Both the position numbers and the translations under genes were made by a program. The notes beneath the pieces are model-generated. The model had not been told where the DNA came from. It saw only the letters and a list, made by a program, of their open reading frames with translations, and did not search any database. Shown in pieces: positions 1 to 8,106 of a DNA stretch of 64,000 nucleotides (positions are counted from its first letter, which is position 1; every line of letters starts with the position of its first letter). The DNA lies in the NCBI RefSeq assembly GCF_000478605.2, contig NZ_ASHX02000001.1:4417001-4481000 (forward strand), given 5' to 3'. The stretch is from Streptomyces thermolilacinus SPC6 (GTDB taxonomy: Bacteria; Actinomycetota; Actinomycetes; Streptomycetales; Streptomycetaceae).

Positions 1-676
1 GGAGCTTCTGCTCCTCGTCCGTCTCGAAGGAGCCGTCGTCCACGATCGAACCGGCGAGCGGGAGCACGTTGAACGCGATGGGCCGCTTGTAGACGCCCGG
101 CGCCGGGTACTCCACGGCCTCGCCGTCGTGGGTCAGCTCGGTGGCGCGCCCGGCGACGGCCTTGACCTGCCCGTCCAGCTCGGCGACACCGGCGAGGCCG
201 GAGCCCGACACGGCCTGGTAGGTGGTGGCGACCAGCGCGACGAGGCCGGCCTCCTGGTGGAGCGGCTTGAGGACCGGCATGGCGGCCATGGTGGTGCAGT
301 TCGGGTTGGCGATGATCCCCTTGGGGCGGTCCTTGACCGCGTGCGGGTTCACCTCGGAGACGACCAGCGGCACCTCGGGGTCGCGGCGCCAGGCGGAGGA
401 GTTGTCGATCACGACGGCGCCCTGCCCGGCGACCTTCTCGGCGAGCGCCTTGGAGGTGGCGCCACCGGCGGAGAACAGCACGATGTCCAGGCCGGTGTAG
501 TCGGCGGCCGAGGCGTCCTCGATGGTGATCTCGCGGCCCTGCCACTCCAGCGTGGAGCCCGCGGAGCGCGCGGAGGCGAACAGCCGGAGCTCGTCCACCG
601 GGAAGTTCCGCTCGGCAAGGATCTTGCGCATGACCGTGCCGACCTGACCGGTGGCTCCGACGATTCCTACCTTCAC
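1..676 (-). CDS. asd: aspartate-semialdehyde dehydrogenase, C-terminus cut by window edge
   Basis: Catalyses NADPH-dependent reduction of L-aspartyl-4-phosphate to the semialdehyde, the branch point to lysine/diaminopimelate, threonine and methionine, in the cytoplasm. The first 225 residues are visible. The N-terminal Rossmann motif GATGQVG is at residues 7-13, and the active-site cysteine is C127 in NPNCTTM. The family is usually about 340 residues, so roughly a third is missing because it runs off the left edge, not because the gene is broken. The GTG start at 676 is preceded by a good GGAGG, which decides the start. The gene is separated from the upstream protease gene by a strong hairpin and so probably has its own promoter in 677-902. 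Function is confident from the motifs. Confidence 0.95.
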   Translation of the reverse strand, partial: MKVGIVGATGQVGTVMRKILAERNFPVDELRLFASARSAGSTLEWQGREITIEDASAADYTGLDIVLFSAGGATSKALAEKVAGQGAVVIDNSSAWRRDPEVPLVVSEVNPHAVKDRPKGIIANPNCTTMAAMPVLKPLHQEAGLVALVATTYQAVSGSGLAGVAELDGQVKAVAGRATELTHDGEAVEYPAPGVYKRPIAFNVLPLAGSIVDDGSFETDEEQKL

Positions 677-902
677 GGGTACTCCTCCGTACGTACGAGC
701 TGGGCGCTGAACCATGATGTGTCTCTCCCCGGGCGCCTTGTCCAATCCATTGTCCAGGGGGTGAGAAGCCCCACGTCCGTAGCGGACAAGGAGGACCGGA
801 CGGGGACGGGACGGGCACCCGCGCCGGGCTCGCCGCGCCGCACCCGTGCCGCTCCGCGCCAGGCAGGGCGGGGCCGCGCCGCGCGGGGCCGGGGCAAAGG
901 AC

Positions 903-934
903 GGGGGCGGGCGTCCCGCCGGACGCCCGCCCCC
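903..934 (-). terminator. hairpin terminator of the S8 protease gene
   Basis: Perfect 14-bp stem (903-916 with 921-934) and a 4-nt CGCC loop, lying 22 bases beyond the stop of the protease gene in its reading direction. There is no U-tract, which is usual for Streptomyces terminators. It separates the protease from asd. Confidence 0.8.
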
Positions 935-955
935 CTCACTCCGTATCCCTCCAGA

Positions 956-3900
956 TTACGGAGTGACCTTGCCGATCACGACGCTGCCGGTGCCCGCGGC
1001 GGTTCCGCGCGCGTTCAGCAGGTGCACCTCGCCGAAGAACTGGCGGCCCTCGGGGGCGGCGCCGTTCACCAGCACCTGGGCGCCGAAGGCGGCCGAGGCA
1101 CCGTTCGCCAGGGAGATGGACTTGGACTCGTCCACCGTGACCTTGCCGAGCGTGGACGAGAAGTACACGTCCTTGTAGTCGTAGGCGGTCTCACCGGCCG
1201 GAACCGAGTAGCCGTCCACCACGATCGTGTACGTGCCCGGGGCGGGCTTCACCAGGGACACCGACTCCTCGGAGTCGCCGTCCGCGGACGAGCCGACCTG
1301 CACACCGTCGCGCAGGACCGACAGGTCCAGGTCGGCGGCCTTGTCGGAGACGTTGCCGATGGCCACGTCGAACCGCTCCACACCCTCACCGATCACCACG
1401 GTGGTGCGCTGCACCGCGTGGTGGGCGATCGTGGGGCGGGCCACCTTGGCGGAGCCCAGCGAGCCGGCCTTGAGCTTGCCCTCGAGCGCGGCGAAGCCGT
1501 TGGTGACGGTCCACTCGACCGGCGCGGCCTGGCCCGCGGTGACCTCGGGCAGCGTCTGGACGGCCGGGTCGAAGGTGGCGCCGAGCACGCTGACGTCCAG
1601 CTTGTACGGGTTGTCGAGCAGCGGCGACGTGCGGCGCGACTCGACCTCGATCTCCCAGACGCCCGGCTGCGGGTTCGCGTACGAGCGCAGGTCGGGGCGG
1701 CAGGTGTTCGCCGGGTTGTTGTAGTTCGGGTAGCAGTTGATCGTCGAGGTCGGGTCCGACGGCACGCCGTACGGGTGGATCGCGACGAACCGGGTCTGGC
1801 TGTCCTTGGCGAGGCCGCCGAGGGCGATCTCCAGGGACTTCGCGCCGGCCGGGACGTTCACGAAGTGCGACCGGTGGCTGTTGCGCTGGACGGTGCCCTC
1901 CGCCGAGAAGCCGAAGGCGGGCTTGGCCAGCTGCTCGGCCGCGACGACCGTGGTCATGACCTGCTTGTCGATGCCCTTGGTCTTCGGGTCGGTGATCTCC
2001 AGGATCGCGCTGTGCACACCGGCGCTGCGCGGCTTGGCGGCGACCTTGACCGTGACGGGCTTGTTCAGCGGGAGGTACACCTCGTCGCTGCCGACGACGC
2101 GGAACGTGCTCTCGTGGTTCTTCTCGAACCACAGCTCGTGCCGGATCGGACGGTCGGCACCCGTGGTGCGGGTGACGGTGATCTCGTAGACCTTCTCCTG
2201 GCCGACCTTGACGCCGCCCTCGCGGTCGTACAGGCCGGTGCCGAAGCCGGGCTGGGCGAGGAACTGGTCGATCGCCGTGTCGACGGGCGCCTTGACGGTG
2301 TACTCGTGGGCGTGGGCGCCGCGGAGCACCTCCTTCCAGGCGTCGACGACGTTCAGCAGACCGGCGCCCTGCTCGTGCGCCTGCGCGCTCGCGATGTGGT
2401 CGGCCTGGCTGATGACGGCGGTGCGGAGCTTCGCCGGGGTCAGGTCGATGCCCTGCTGCTTGGCGGCGGAGAGCATCAGCGCCATGGCGCCGGTGGCCTG
2501 CGGGGCGGCCATCGAGGTGCCCTGCATCATCGAGTAGCCGGCCGGGAGCGTGTAGCCCGCCTCGGCGACCGGGCCGCCGGGCGACCACGTCTGCGTGGTG
2601 TTGACGGCCGCGCCGGGCGCGCTGAGGGTCGGCGTGAAGCCGCCGTCCTCACGCGGGCCGCGGGACGAGAACGGCATCATCGCGTACGGCGTGGTGACGG
2701 TGGAGCCGTAGTTGGCGGCCCAGGTCTCGCGGGAGACGGACGCGCCGACGCTGATGACCTTGTCCGCGAGGGACGGGTCGCCGATCGTGTTGACGCCGGG
2801 GCCGCTGTTGCCCGCCGAGACGACCAGCTGGACGCCGTACTCGTCGATGAGGCGGGTGTAGAGGCGGGCGCGGGCGTTGTTGCCGTCGTTCAGCGCCGGG
2901 AGGCCGCCGATGGACATGTTGACGATGTCCACGCCGCGGTTGACGACGAGGTCGATCATGCCCTCGGTCAGCGCGATGTTGGTGCAGCCGCCGCTCCAGG
3001 TGCAGGCGCGCGAGGAGACCAGCTTGGCGCCGGGCGCCGCGCCGTTCATCTTGCCGCCGAAGAGGCTGTTCGCCGCGGTGATACCGGCGACGTGGGTGCC
3101 GTGGGAGCCCTCGATGACGCCGATGTTGACGAAGTCGGCCTTGGACCCGGCGGCGTTGTAGACGACGTCCTTGCGGATCTCCACGACGAACGGGATGCGC
3201 TCGGCCACCTCGGTGGCCGGGTTGTCCGTGCCGAACCAGCCGATCTGGAAGCCGTCCTTGTACGGCTTCATCGCCTCGTCGTCGGCGAAGTCGCCGTTGC
3301 CGTTGAGGTCCACGCGGACGGTGCCGGCGGCCTGGTCGTACAGCACGCCCCAGACGTCGGTCGTGTCGCCGTCGCGGTTGAGGTCGCCGTTCATGTCGCC
3401 GCCCTTGGTGGCGGCCTCGGCGAAGGTGCGGAACTTGTAGGCGCCCTCGGGGGCCTTCCAGCCGCGGCCCTCGGCGGTGAACGCGGGACCGGCGACGGCC
3501 ACGTCCATGCGGCGCCACGTCTGGTCGCCGTCGCTCACCGGGTCGGTGGCGGTGACCCAGTCGACGATCTTGCGCTCGCCGGTGGTGGTCTTCTGGAGCG
3601 CCGGGTGGCTGACGTCGATGCCGGAGTCGAGGACACCGATGGTGACGCCGCGGCCGTCCGCGGTCGGGTACTTGCGGACGAAGTCGACCGCGCCCGTCTC
3701 GTGGGACGGGTTGTACGGGTTGACCGCCGGGGTCTTCGGGCCGGGCGCCGGGTAGGTGCCGGTCGTGGCCGTGGCGGCGCCCTTGGCGCGGTCGGCGGCG
3801 GGCGTCGGGTCGTCCAGCACGATCTCGTGCTTGAGGTCGATGCCCTGGACGCTGGACAGCTTGGCGGCGGCGCCGATGGCGGCCTCGGCCTGCGCGGTCG

Positions 3901-4252
3901 GGACGGTGGCGCGGACGTAGCCGAGCTTGTCGTACGTCTGGCCGACCGTGCCGCCCTTGACCGCGTCGAGCTGGCGGGCGACCTGCTCGGTGGCGCCGGG
4001 GGCGGTGGCGACCATGAGCGTGATGTCCTTCTCGCCGCGGGCCTCGGCCTCGGCGAGCAGTTCGGCGTCGTCCGAACCGAGCTTCGCCGCGGCGGACTTG
4101 GCGGGCTCGGGGTTGGTCGCCGGGGGTTCTGCGGGAGCGGCGAAGGCGGGCGCGGCGCCGGTCGCGACGAGCGCGGCGACCAGGCCCGTGGCGGCCGCGA
4201 TGCGGGCCGCGCGTCTCGCCCCGGGTATGGGACGGGAAGGTTCGAGCGTCAT
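956..4252 (-). CDS. secreted S8 (subtilisin-like) serine protease, 1098 aa
   Basis: Predicted exported endopeptidase. A twin-arginine-containing basic N-terminus and hydrophobic stretch (residues 12-38) ending in AFA look like a Sec signal peptide. A propeptide-like region follows (about 60-150). The catalytic triad is Asp209 (VLDSGID), His384 (SHGTHVAG) and Ser580 (GTSMAAP), with oxyanion Asn482 in AGNSG. Between Asp and His is a large insertion (about 240-375) with two Asp/Asn-rich, EF-hand-like stretches near 286-298 and 315-326, plausibly calcium sites. A beta-rich C-terminal half of about 500 residues has no clear anchor. The ATG start has AGGGA upstream. This is a typical large Streptomyces extracellular protease; its substrate cannot be told from the sequence. 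Confidence 0.9.
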   Translation of the reverse strand: MTLEPSRPIPGARRAARIAAATGLVAALVATGAAPAFAAPAEPPATNPEPAKSAAAKLGSDDAELLAEAEARGEKDITLMVATAPGATEQVARQLDAVKGGTVGQTYDKLGYVRATVPTAQAEAAIGAAAKLSSVQGIDLKHEIVLDDPTPAADRAKGAATATTGTYPAPGPKTPAVNPYNPSHETGAVDFVRKYPTADGRGVTIGVLDSGIDVSHPALQKTTTGERKIVDWVTATDPVSDGDQTWRRMDVAVAGPAFTAEGRGWKAPEGAYKFRTFAEAATKGGDMNGDLNRDGDTTDVWGVLYDQAAGTVRVDLNGNGDFADDEAMKPYKDGFQIGWFGTDNPATEVAERIPFVVEIRKDVVYNAAGSKADFVNIGVIEGSHGTHVAGITAANSLFGGKMNGAAPGAKLVSSRACTWSGGCTNIALTEGMIDLVVNRGVDIVNMSIGGLPALNDGNNARARLYTRLIDEYGVQLVVSAGNSGPGVNTIGDPSLADKVISVGASVSRETWAANYGSTVTTPYAMMPFSSRGPREDGGFTPTLSAPGAAVNTTQTWSPGGPVAEAGYTLPAGYSMMQGTSMAAPQATGAMALMLSAAKQQGIDLTPAKLRTAVISQADHIASAQAHEQGAGLLNVVDAWKEVLRGAHAHEYTVKAPVDTAIDQFLAQPGFGTGLYDREGGVKVGQEKVYEITVTRTTGADRPIRHELWFEKNHESTFRVVGSDEVYLPLNKPVTVKVAAKPRSAGVHSAILEITDPKTKGIDKQVMTTVVAAEQLAKPAFGFSAEGTVQRNSHRSHFVNVPAGAKSLEIALGGLAKDSQTRFVAIHPYGVPSDPTSTINCYPNYNNPANTCRPDLRSYANPQPGVWEIEVESRRTSPLLDNPYKLDVSVLGATFDPAVQTLPEVTAGQAAPVEWTVTNGFAALEGKLKAGSLGSAKVARPTIAHHAVQRTTVVIGEGVERFDVAIGNVSDKAADLDLSVLRDGVQVGSSADGDSEESVSLVKPAPGTYTIVVDGYSVPAGETAYDYKDVYFSSTLGKVTVDESKSISLANGASAAFGAQVLVNGAAPEGRQFFGEVHLLNARGTAAGTGSVVIGKVTP

Positions 4253-4640
4253 TCAGCATCCCTGTCGATGAAAGGAGCGGTCCGGAATTCGGTACCGGAT
4301 GACCGCTGAGCTTTGCGTACGCGACCGGGTTTTGTGGAGGGCTGCCGGAGGCGGATTGCCCTCGTGGCGGACATCCGCCATCGCGGGATGACCGCCATCG
4401 GGAGCAAACCGGATCAAAGCGCATTCCCGCTGGTGTGACGGGTGTTGAGGCCGCGACAGAAGACGCGCGGTGGCGCGACAGGAGCGGGGCACGGAGCGCG
4501 GTGGGAGGTGCTGCGGCCGGGGCGGTGGCGCACGGCGCGAGCGAGGGCAGGGGGTGTGCGCGGGCGCGGCGGTCGGGTGCGCGGGCGGAGGTGTGCGCGG
4601 GCGGAGGTGTGCCGCGCGGGGTGTACGGAGGTGTGGCCGG
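4253..4640. other. 388-nt gene-free region between protease and CGNR gene
   Basis: No credible gene. It holds the leader of the protease gene (reading left) and the tail of the CGNR gene. A perfect 7-bp dyad (4365-4371 with 4374-4380, 2-nt centre) lies about 115 bases before the protease start and could be an operator. A 16-bp tandem duplication is at 4577-4608. I see no convincing -35/-10 pair. Confidence 0.5.
4577..4608. repeat. two-copy 16-bp tandem repeat
   Basis: Two identical copies (4577-4592 and 4593-4608) of a G-rich 16-mer beginning GTGCGCGGG, followed by a degraded third copy. It lies just past the end of the CGNR gene. No function is apparent. Confidence 0.7.
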
Positions 4641-5183
4641 TCAGCTGTCGCGCGTACGGGCGTAGTGGCGGGACGCCTTGGCGCGATTGCCGCAGACGGC
4701 CATCGAGCACCAGCGGCGGGTGCCGTTGCGCGAGGTGTCGAAGAAGTGCAGGACGCACGCCTCGTGGGCGCAGGCGCGCACGCGGTCGGGCGCCCGGCGC
4801 AGCAGGTCGAGGTAGTCGCGGGCGGCGGTCCAGGCGGGTCCCCAGGCGGGGTCGGCGAACTCCGCCTCCTCGCCGGGGCCTTCGAGGGTGAGCGTGGCCC
4901 GGATGCGGCCGTGGTCGAGCACGTCGTTCAGGAGGGCGGCGCCGCGCGGGTCGCCAGGGGAGTCCACGGCGACGGCCAGTGCCTCGCGTGCCCGCAGGGT
5001 GTGGCCGAGGGTGGCGGCGTCGGCGGGGAACCGGTCGGCCAGGCCGGTGCTCGCCAGCCAGACGGCCAGCCCTTCGACGTCCGTGAGCAGGTCCTTCGGG
5101 GCGCCGTCCGCCACCCAGCGGGTGTTCAGCAGGTCGAGCGAGACGGGCTCGCCGACGAGCGGTCGCGGGTCGGATGCGGTCAT
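4641..5183 (-). CDS. CGNR zinc-finger (ABATE-domain) putative regulator, 180 aa
   Basis: The N-terminal two thirds match the ABATE-type fold described as a putative stress-induced transcription regulator. The C-terminal CGNR-type zinc finger is visible as C-x3-C (CAHEAC) near residues 137-142 and CSMAVCGNR near 158-166, followed by a basic RHYARTRD tail that could contact DNA. Length is normal for the family. It is divergently transcribed from the VOC gene, and the shared 132-bp spacer carries repeated CTAACC motifs around a good promoter. The simplest reading is a regulator controlling itself and its neighbour, but DNA binding is inferred from family and context only. Confidence 0.8.
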   Translation of the reverse strand: MTASDPRPLVGEPVSLDLLNTRWVADGAPKDLLTDVEGLAVWLASTGLADRFPADAATLGHTLRAREALAVAVDSPGDPRGAALLNDVLDHGRIRATLTLEGPGEEAEFADPAWGPAWTAARDYLDLLRRAPDRVRACAHEACVLHFFDTSRNGTRRWCSMAVCGNRAKASRHYARTRDS

Positions 5184-5217
5184 CTGTCGTCTCTCCCGGA
5201 GAGGGCGCCGGCCAGTG

Positions 5218-5288
5218 CTAACCGCTCAAGGGTACGTGACCGGTTGACGCCAACGAATCTAACCACTAACTTCGAGATCAACGGTTAG
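5218..5288. promoter_or_regulatory. promoter of the VOC gene with CTAACC-type operator repeats
   Basis: TTGACG (5244-5249), a 17-nt spacer and TAACTT (5267-5272) form a clear vegetative-type promoter reading right. CTAACC occurs at 5218-5223 and 5259-5264 and inverted as GGTTAG at 5283-5288, so two copies bracket the -10 box. This is a likely binding site for the divergent CGNR protein. Confidence 0.6.
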
Positions 5289-5315
5289 TCGATCCATCGA
5301 TGAGAGGGACCCGCC

Positions 5316-5771
5316 ATGACGGCGATCAGCACGCTCCGCACCGGACACGTCGGCCTCAACGTGACCGACATCGAACGCTCCCTGGCCTTCTACAAGGACC
5401 TCCTCCGCTTCGAGCTGCTCGCCGAGGGCAAGGAGGACGGCCGTCGCCACGCCCTCCTCGGCCGTGAGGGCCGCCTCGCCATCGCCCTCTGGGAGCAGGC
5501 CGAGGACGGCTACGCCCCGGCCCGCGCCGGTCTCCACCACCTGGCGTTCCAGGTGGACACGATGGACGAGGTCAGGGCGGCGGAGGCGGAGCTGGCCGCA
5601 CGCGGCGTCGAGTTCGCGTACGACGGGGTCGTCGCCCACGGCGAGGGCGCGGCCTCCGGCGGGATCTTCTTCCACGACCCGGACGGCACCCGCCTGGAGA
5701 TCTACGCCGCGACCGGCGCCGAGACCGCGTCCGCCCCGCACGCCGACGCACCCACCTGCGGCTTCTTCTAG
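5316..5771 (+). CDS. VOC (glyoxalase/bleomycin-resistance) family protein, 151 aa
   Basis: A small metalloprotein of the vicinal-oxygen-chelate superfamily, with two beta-alpha-beta-beta-beta modules. The N-terminal module has GHVGLNVTDIERSLAFYKD, with the metal-ligand histidine near residue 10. The second module has LHHLAFQVDTMDEV (about 74-87) and FFHDPDGTRLEIY (about 125-137), with the terminal Glu ligand. Length fits a one-domain VOC enzyme or a thiol/antibiotic-resistance dioxygenase; the substrate is unknown. The start is backed by AGAGGGA. It lies divergent to the CGNR protein, which may control it, and 53 bases ahead of a split-barrel protein that may be co-transcribed. Confidence 0.85.
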   Translation: MTAISTLRTGHVGLNVTDIERSLAFYKDLLRFELLAEGKEDGRRHALLGREGRLAIALWEQAEDGYAPARAGLHHLAFQVDTMDEVRAAEAELAARGVEFAYDGVVAHGEGAASGGIFFHDPDGTRLEIYAATGAETASAPHADAPTCGFF

Positions 5772-5824
5772 ACCCCGGCCCGGAAGCGACCGGGCGAAAC
5801 GACCAGACGAGCGGAGCCACCGGC

Positions 5825-6715
5825 ATGGACGACACCACCCCCGCCCCCTACCACCCGGGCTCGCTCGCCGTGCAGGCCCGCGTCGGCGTCCGCGCCGCCG
5901 CGGAGCACGTCGGGCGCTCCATCGGCCGGGGCATCCGCCCCGTCGCCGCCGCCTTCCTCGAACTCCAGCCGATGCTGGTGATCGGGGCGGCGGACGGCGA
6001 CGGGCACGTCTGGAGCTCGCTCCTCACCGGCCCGCCCGGCTTCGTCCGGGCCACCGGGCCCACCACCGTCGCCGTACGCGGCGGCGTCCCCGCGCACGAC
6101 CCGCTCGCCGCCGCGTTCCCCGAGGGGCGCCGCACTCCCGTCGGGACCATCGCCCTGGACCCGCGGACGCGCCGCCGCATGCGCCTCAACGGCACCGCCA
6201 CCCCCACCCCGCACGGTCTGGCCGTCCAGGCCCACGAGGTGTTCTCCAACTGCCCGAAGTACCTCCAGAAGCGCGAGCTGTACGAGACGGACCACCCCGC
6301 CGTCCCCGGCCCCGTCCACCACGGCGAGCACCTGACGCCCGCCCAGGCGGAGGCCGTCCGCGCGGCCGACACGTTCTTCGTCGCCACCGTCGGCCCCGAC
6401 GGCGCCCCCGACGCCAGTCACCGCGGCGGCAACCCCGGCTTCGTCCGGGTCGTCTCGCCCGCCGAACTGACCTGGCCGGACTATCAGGGCAACGCCATGT
6501 TCCTCACCCTCGGCAACCTGGTCGCCGACGCCCGCGCCGGGCTGCTGTTCCTCGACTGGGCCACCGGCGCGACGCTCCAGCTCACCGGCACCGCCCGTAC
6601 CGAGTTCACTCCCGAGGGCCGCACGGTCCGCTTCACCGTCACCGGCACCGCCGAGACGCCTCACGCCGCCCCCCTGCGCTGGTCAGCCCCCGAGTACTCC
6701 CCGGCCAACCCGTAG
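5825..6715 (+). CDS. pyridoxamine 5'-phosphate oxidase-like split-barrel protein, 296 aa
   Basis: Two split-barrel halves are visible: residues about 45-110 (LVIGAADGDGHVWSSLLTG) and about 180-260 (FFVATVGPDGAPDASHRGG followed by GNAMFLTLGNLVADARAGLLF). This is the arrangement of the FMN/F420-binding pyridoxamine-phosphate-oxidase superfamily in its long, about 300-residue actinobacterial form. The conserved FSNCPKYLQKR motif (about 141-151) is typical of that subgroup. Likely a flavin- or F420-dependent oxidoreductase; the true substrate is unknown and it is unlikely to make PLP. It follows the VOC gene on the same strand with no terminator between them. Confidence 0.8.
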   Translation: MDDTTPAPYHPGSLAVQARVGVRAAAEHVGRSIGRGIRPVAAAFLELQPMLVIGAADGDGHVWSSLLTGPPGFVRATGPTTVAVRGGVPAHDPLAAAFPEGRRTPVGTIALDPRTRRRMRLNGTATPTPHGLAVQAHEVFSNCPKYLQKRELYETDHPAVPGPVHHGEHLTPAQAEAVRAADTFFVATVGPDGAPDASHRGGNPGFVRVVSPAELTWPDYQGNAMFLTLGNLVADARAGLLFLDWATGATLQLTGTARTEFTPEGRTVRFTVTGTAETPHAAPLRWSAPEYSPANP

Positions 6716-6787
6716 CGGCGCGGTTGGCTCAAAGGGGCTCAACTACCGCCGGGTCGTGGATCTTCCGCTCAACCACCCCCACTCCCC

Positions 6788-6839
6788 AGGGGTCCCCTCC
6801 GATGACCGCAGCACCGCAGTCACCCAGGAGGGGACCCCT
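6788..6839 (+). promoter_or_regulatory. perfect inverted repeat covering the ribosome binding site of the serine hydrolase gene
   Basis: A 13-nt arm AGGGGTCCCCTCC (6788-6800) is exactly complementary to 6827-6839, with a 26-nt loop. The right arm contains the GGAGGGG Shine-Dalgarno (6827-6833) of the gene starting at 6841. If folded in mRNA this hairpin would hide the ribosome binding site. It could equally be a protein-binding dyad on DNA. Confidence 0.65.
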
Positions 6840-6840
6840 T

Positions 6841-8076
6841 ATGTCAGTACGGACCGTGCGCGCCGGACTCGTCGCGACCCTGGCCGTCGCAGCCGTCACC
6901 GCCACCGCGCTCACCGCCCCGGCCTCCGCCGCCGCCGTCGGCACCACCGCCCCCGCGTCCGCCACGGCAGGCGCCGGGCGGCACGACGCCACCCGGCAGG
7001 TCATCGAGCAGGTCGTCCGCAACGGGGCGCCCGGCGTGCTCGCCCAGGCCCGGGACCGGTACGGCGTCTGGAACGGCAGCGCGGGCGTCGCCGACCGCAC
7101 CACCGGCCGCGAGCGCCTCCCTCACGACCGGTTCCGCGTCGGCTCCCTCACCAAGACGTTCGTCGCCACAGTCATCCTCCAGCTCGAAGCCGAAGGCCGC
7201 CTCGACCTCGACGACAGCGTGGAGAAGTGGCTGCCCGGCGTCGTCCGCGGCAACGGCCACGACGGGCGGCGCGTCACCATCCGCCAGATCCTCAACCACA
7301 CGAGCGGCATCCACAACGTCACGGCCGACCCCGGCTTCCAGGAGAAGGTCTTCGGCCCCGGCTTCCTCCAGCACCGCTACGACACCTGGACCCCCGGGCA
7401 GCTCGTCGCCATCGCCATGGCCCACGAGCCGGACTTCGCCCCCGGCGCCTCCTGGAACTACTCCAACACCAACTACGTACTCGCCGGGATGATCATCGAG
7501 AAGGTCACAGGACGCCCGTACGGCGAGGCCGTCGAACGCCGGATCATCAAGCCGCTCGGGCTCGGCGCCACCAGCGTGCCCGGCACCGACCCCCGGATGC
7601 CCCGGCCCAGCGGCCGCGCGTACTCCACCCTCGGCGGCGCCCCGGACGACCCGGCCACCCGCGTCCACGACGTCACCGAGCTGAACCCGTCCATCGCCTG
7701 GGCGGCGGGCGAGATGATCTCCAGCACCGCCGACCTCCAGCGGTTCACCCGGGCCCTGATGACCGGCCGCCTGCTGCCCGGGGCGCAGATGAGGGAGCTG
7801 ACGACGACCGTCACCGGACCGGAGGACCCGAGCGCGGCGTACGGCCTGGGCGTCATGAAGCGCCGGCTCAGCTGTGGCACGGAGGTGTGGGGCCACACCG
7901 GCGGCATCCACGGCTCGGGTTCCGTCGCCGTCACGACCCGCCGCGGCGACCACACCCTGGCGGCCAACGTCAACGGCGACTGGGCGGGCGGCCTGGACAA
8001 GATCCTGGACGCCGAGTTCTGCGGCAAGAAGCCGGACCGCGCCGCCCCGGCCCCCGTCGCGCCAATGGCCCCGTAA
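6841..8076 (+). CDS. secreted serine hydrolase / D,D-carboxypeptidase (beta-lactamase fold), 411 aa
   Basis: Class C beta-lactamase-like penicillin-recognising hydrolase, of the family that includes Streptomyces D-Ala-D-Ala carboxypeptidase R61 and esterases. A signal peptide (about 1-31, ending ASA-A) sends it outside. The active site is complete: S102-L-T-K105, Y207-S-N209 and H352-T-G354. Size fits secreted members. The ATG at 6841 has a strong GGAGGGG at ideal spacing, inside a perfect inverted repeat that may control translation. It probably trims wall peptides or hydrolyses an ester; the sequence does not decide which. Confidence 0.88.
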   Translation: MSVRTVRAGLVATLAVAAVTATALTAPASAAAVGTTAPASATAGAGRHDATRQVIEQVVRNGAPGVLAQARDRYGVWNGSAGVADRTTGRERLPHDRFRVGSLTKTFVATVILQLEAEGRLDLDDSVEKWLPGVVRGNGHDGRRVTIRQILNHTSGIHNVTADPGFQEKVFGPGFLQHRYDTWTPGQLVAIAMAHEPDFAPGASWNYSNTNYVLAGMIIEKVTGRPYGEAVERRIIKPLGLGATSVPGTDPRMPRPSGRAYSTLGGAPDDPATRVHDVTELNPSIAWAAGEMISSTADLQRFTRALMTGRLLPGAQMRELTTTVTGPEDPSAAYGLGVMKRRLSCGTEVWGHTGGIHGSGSVAVTTRRGDHTLAANVNGDWAGGLDKILDAEFCGKKPDRAAPAPVAPMAP

Positions 8077-8106
8077 CCCCCGGTCCGCGAGGGCGGCACC
8101 CCGCCG

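Noticed and set aside
128..4309. A 1393-codon open frame on the + strand across asd and the protease gene
   Set aside because: It is antisense to two well-recognised genes; GC-rich third positions keep opposite frames open in Streptomyces. Its Gly/Arg/Val/Asp-rich product has no family look.
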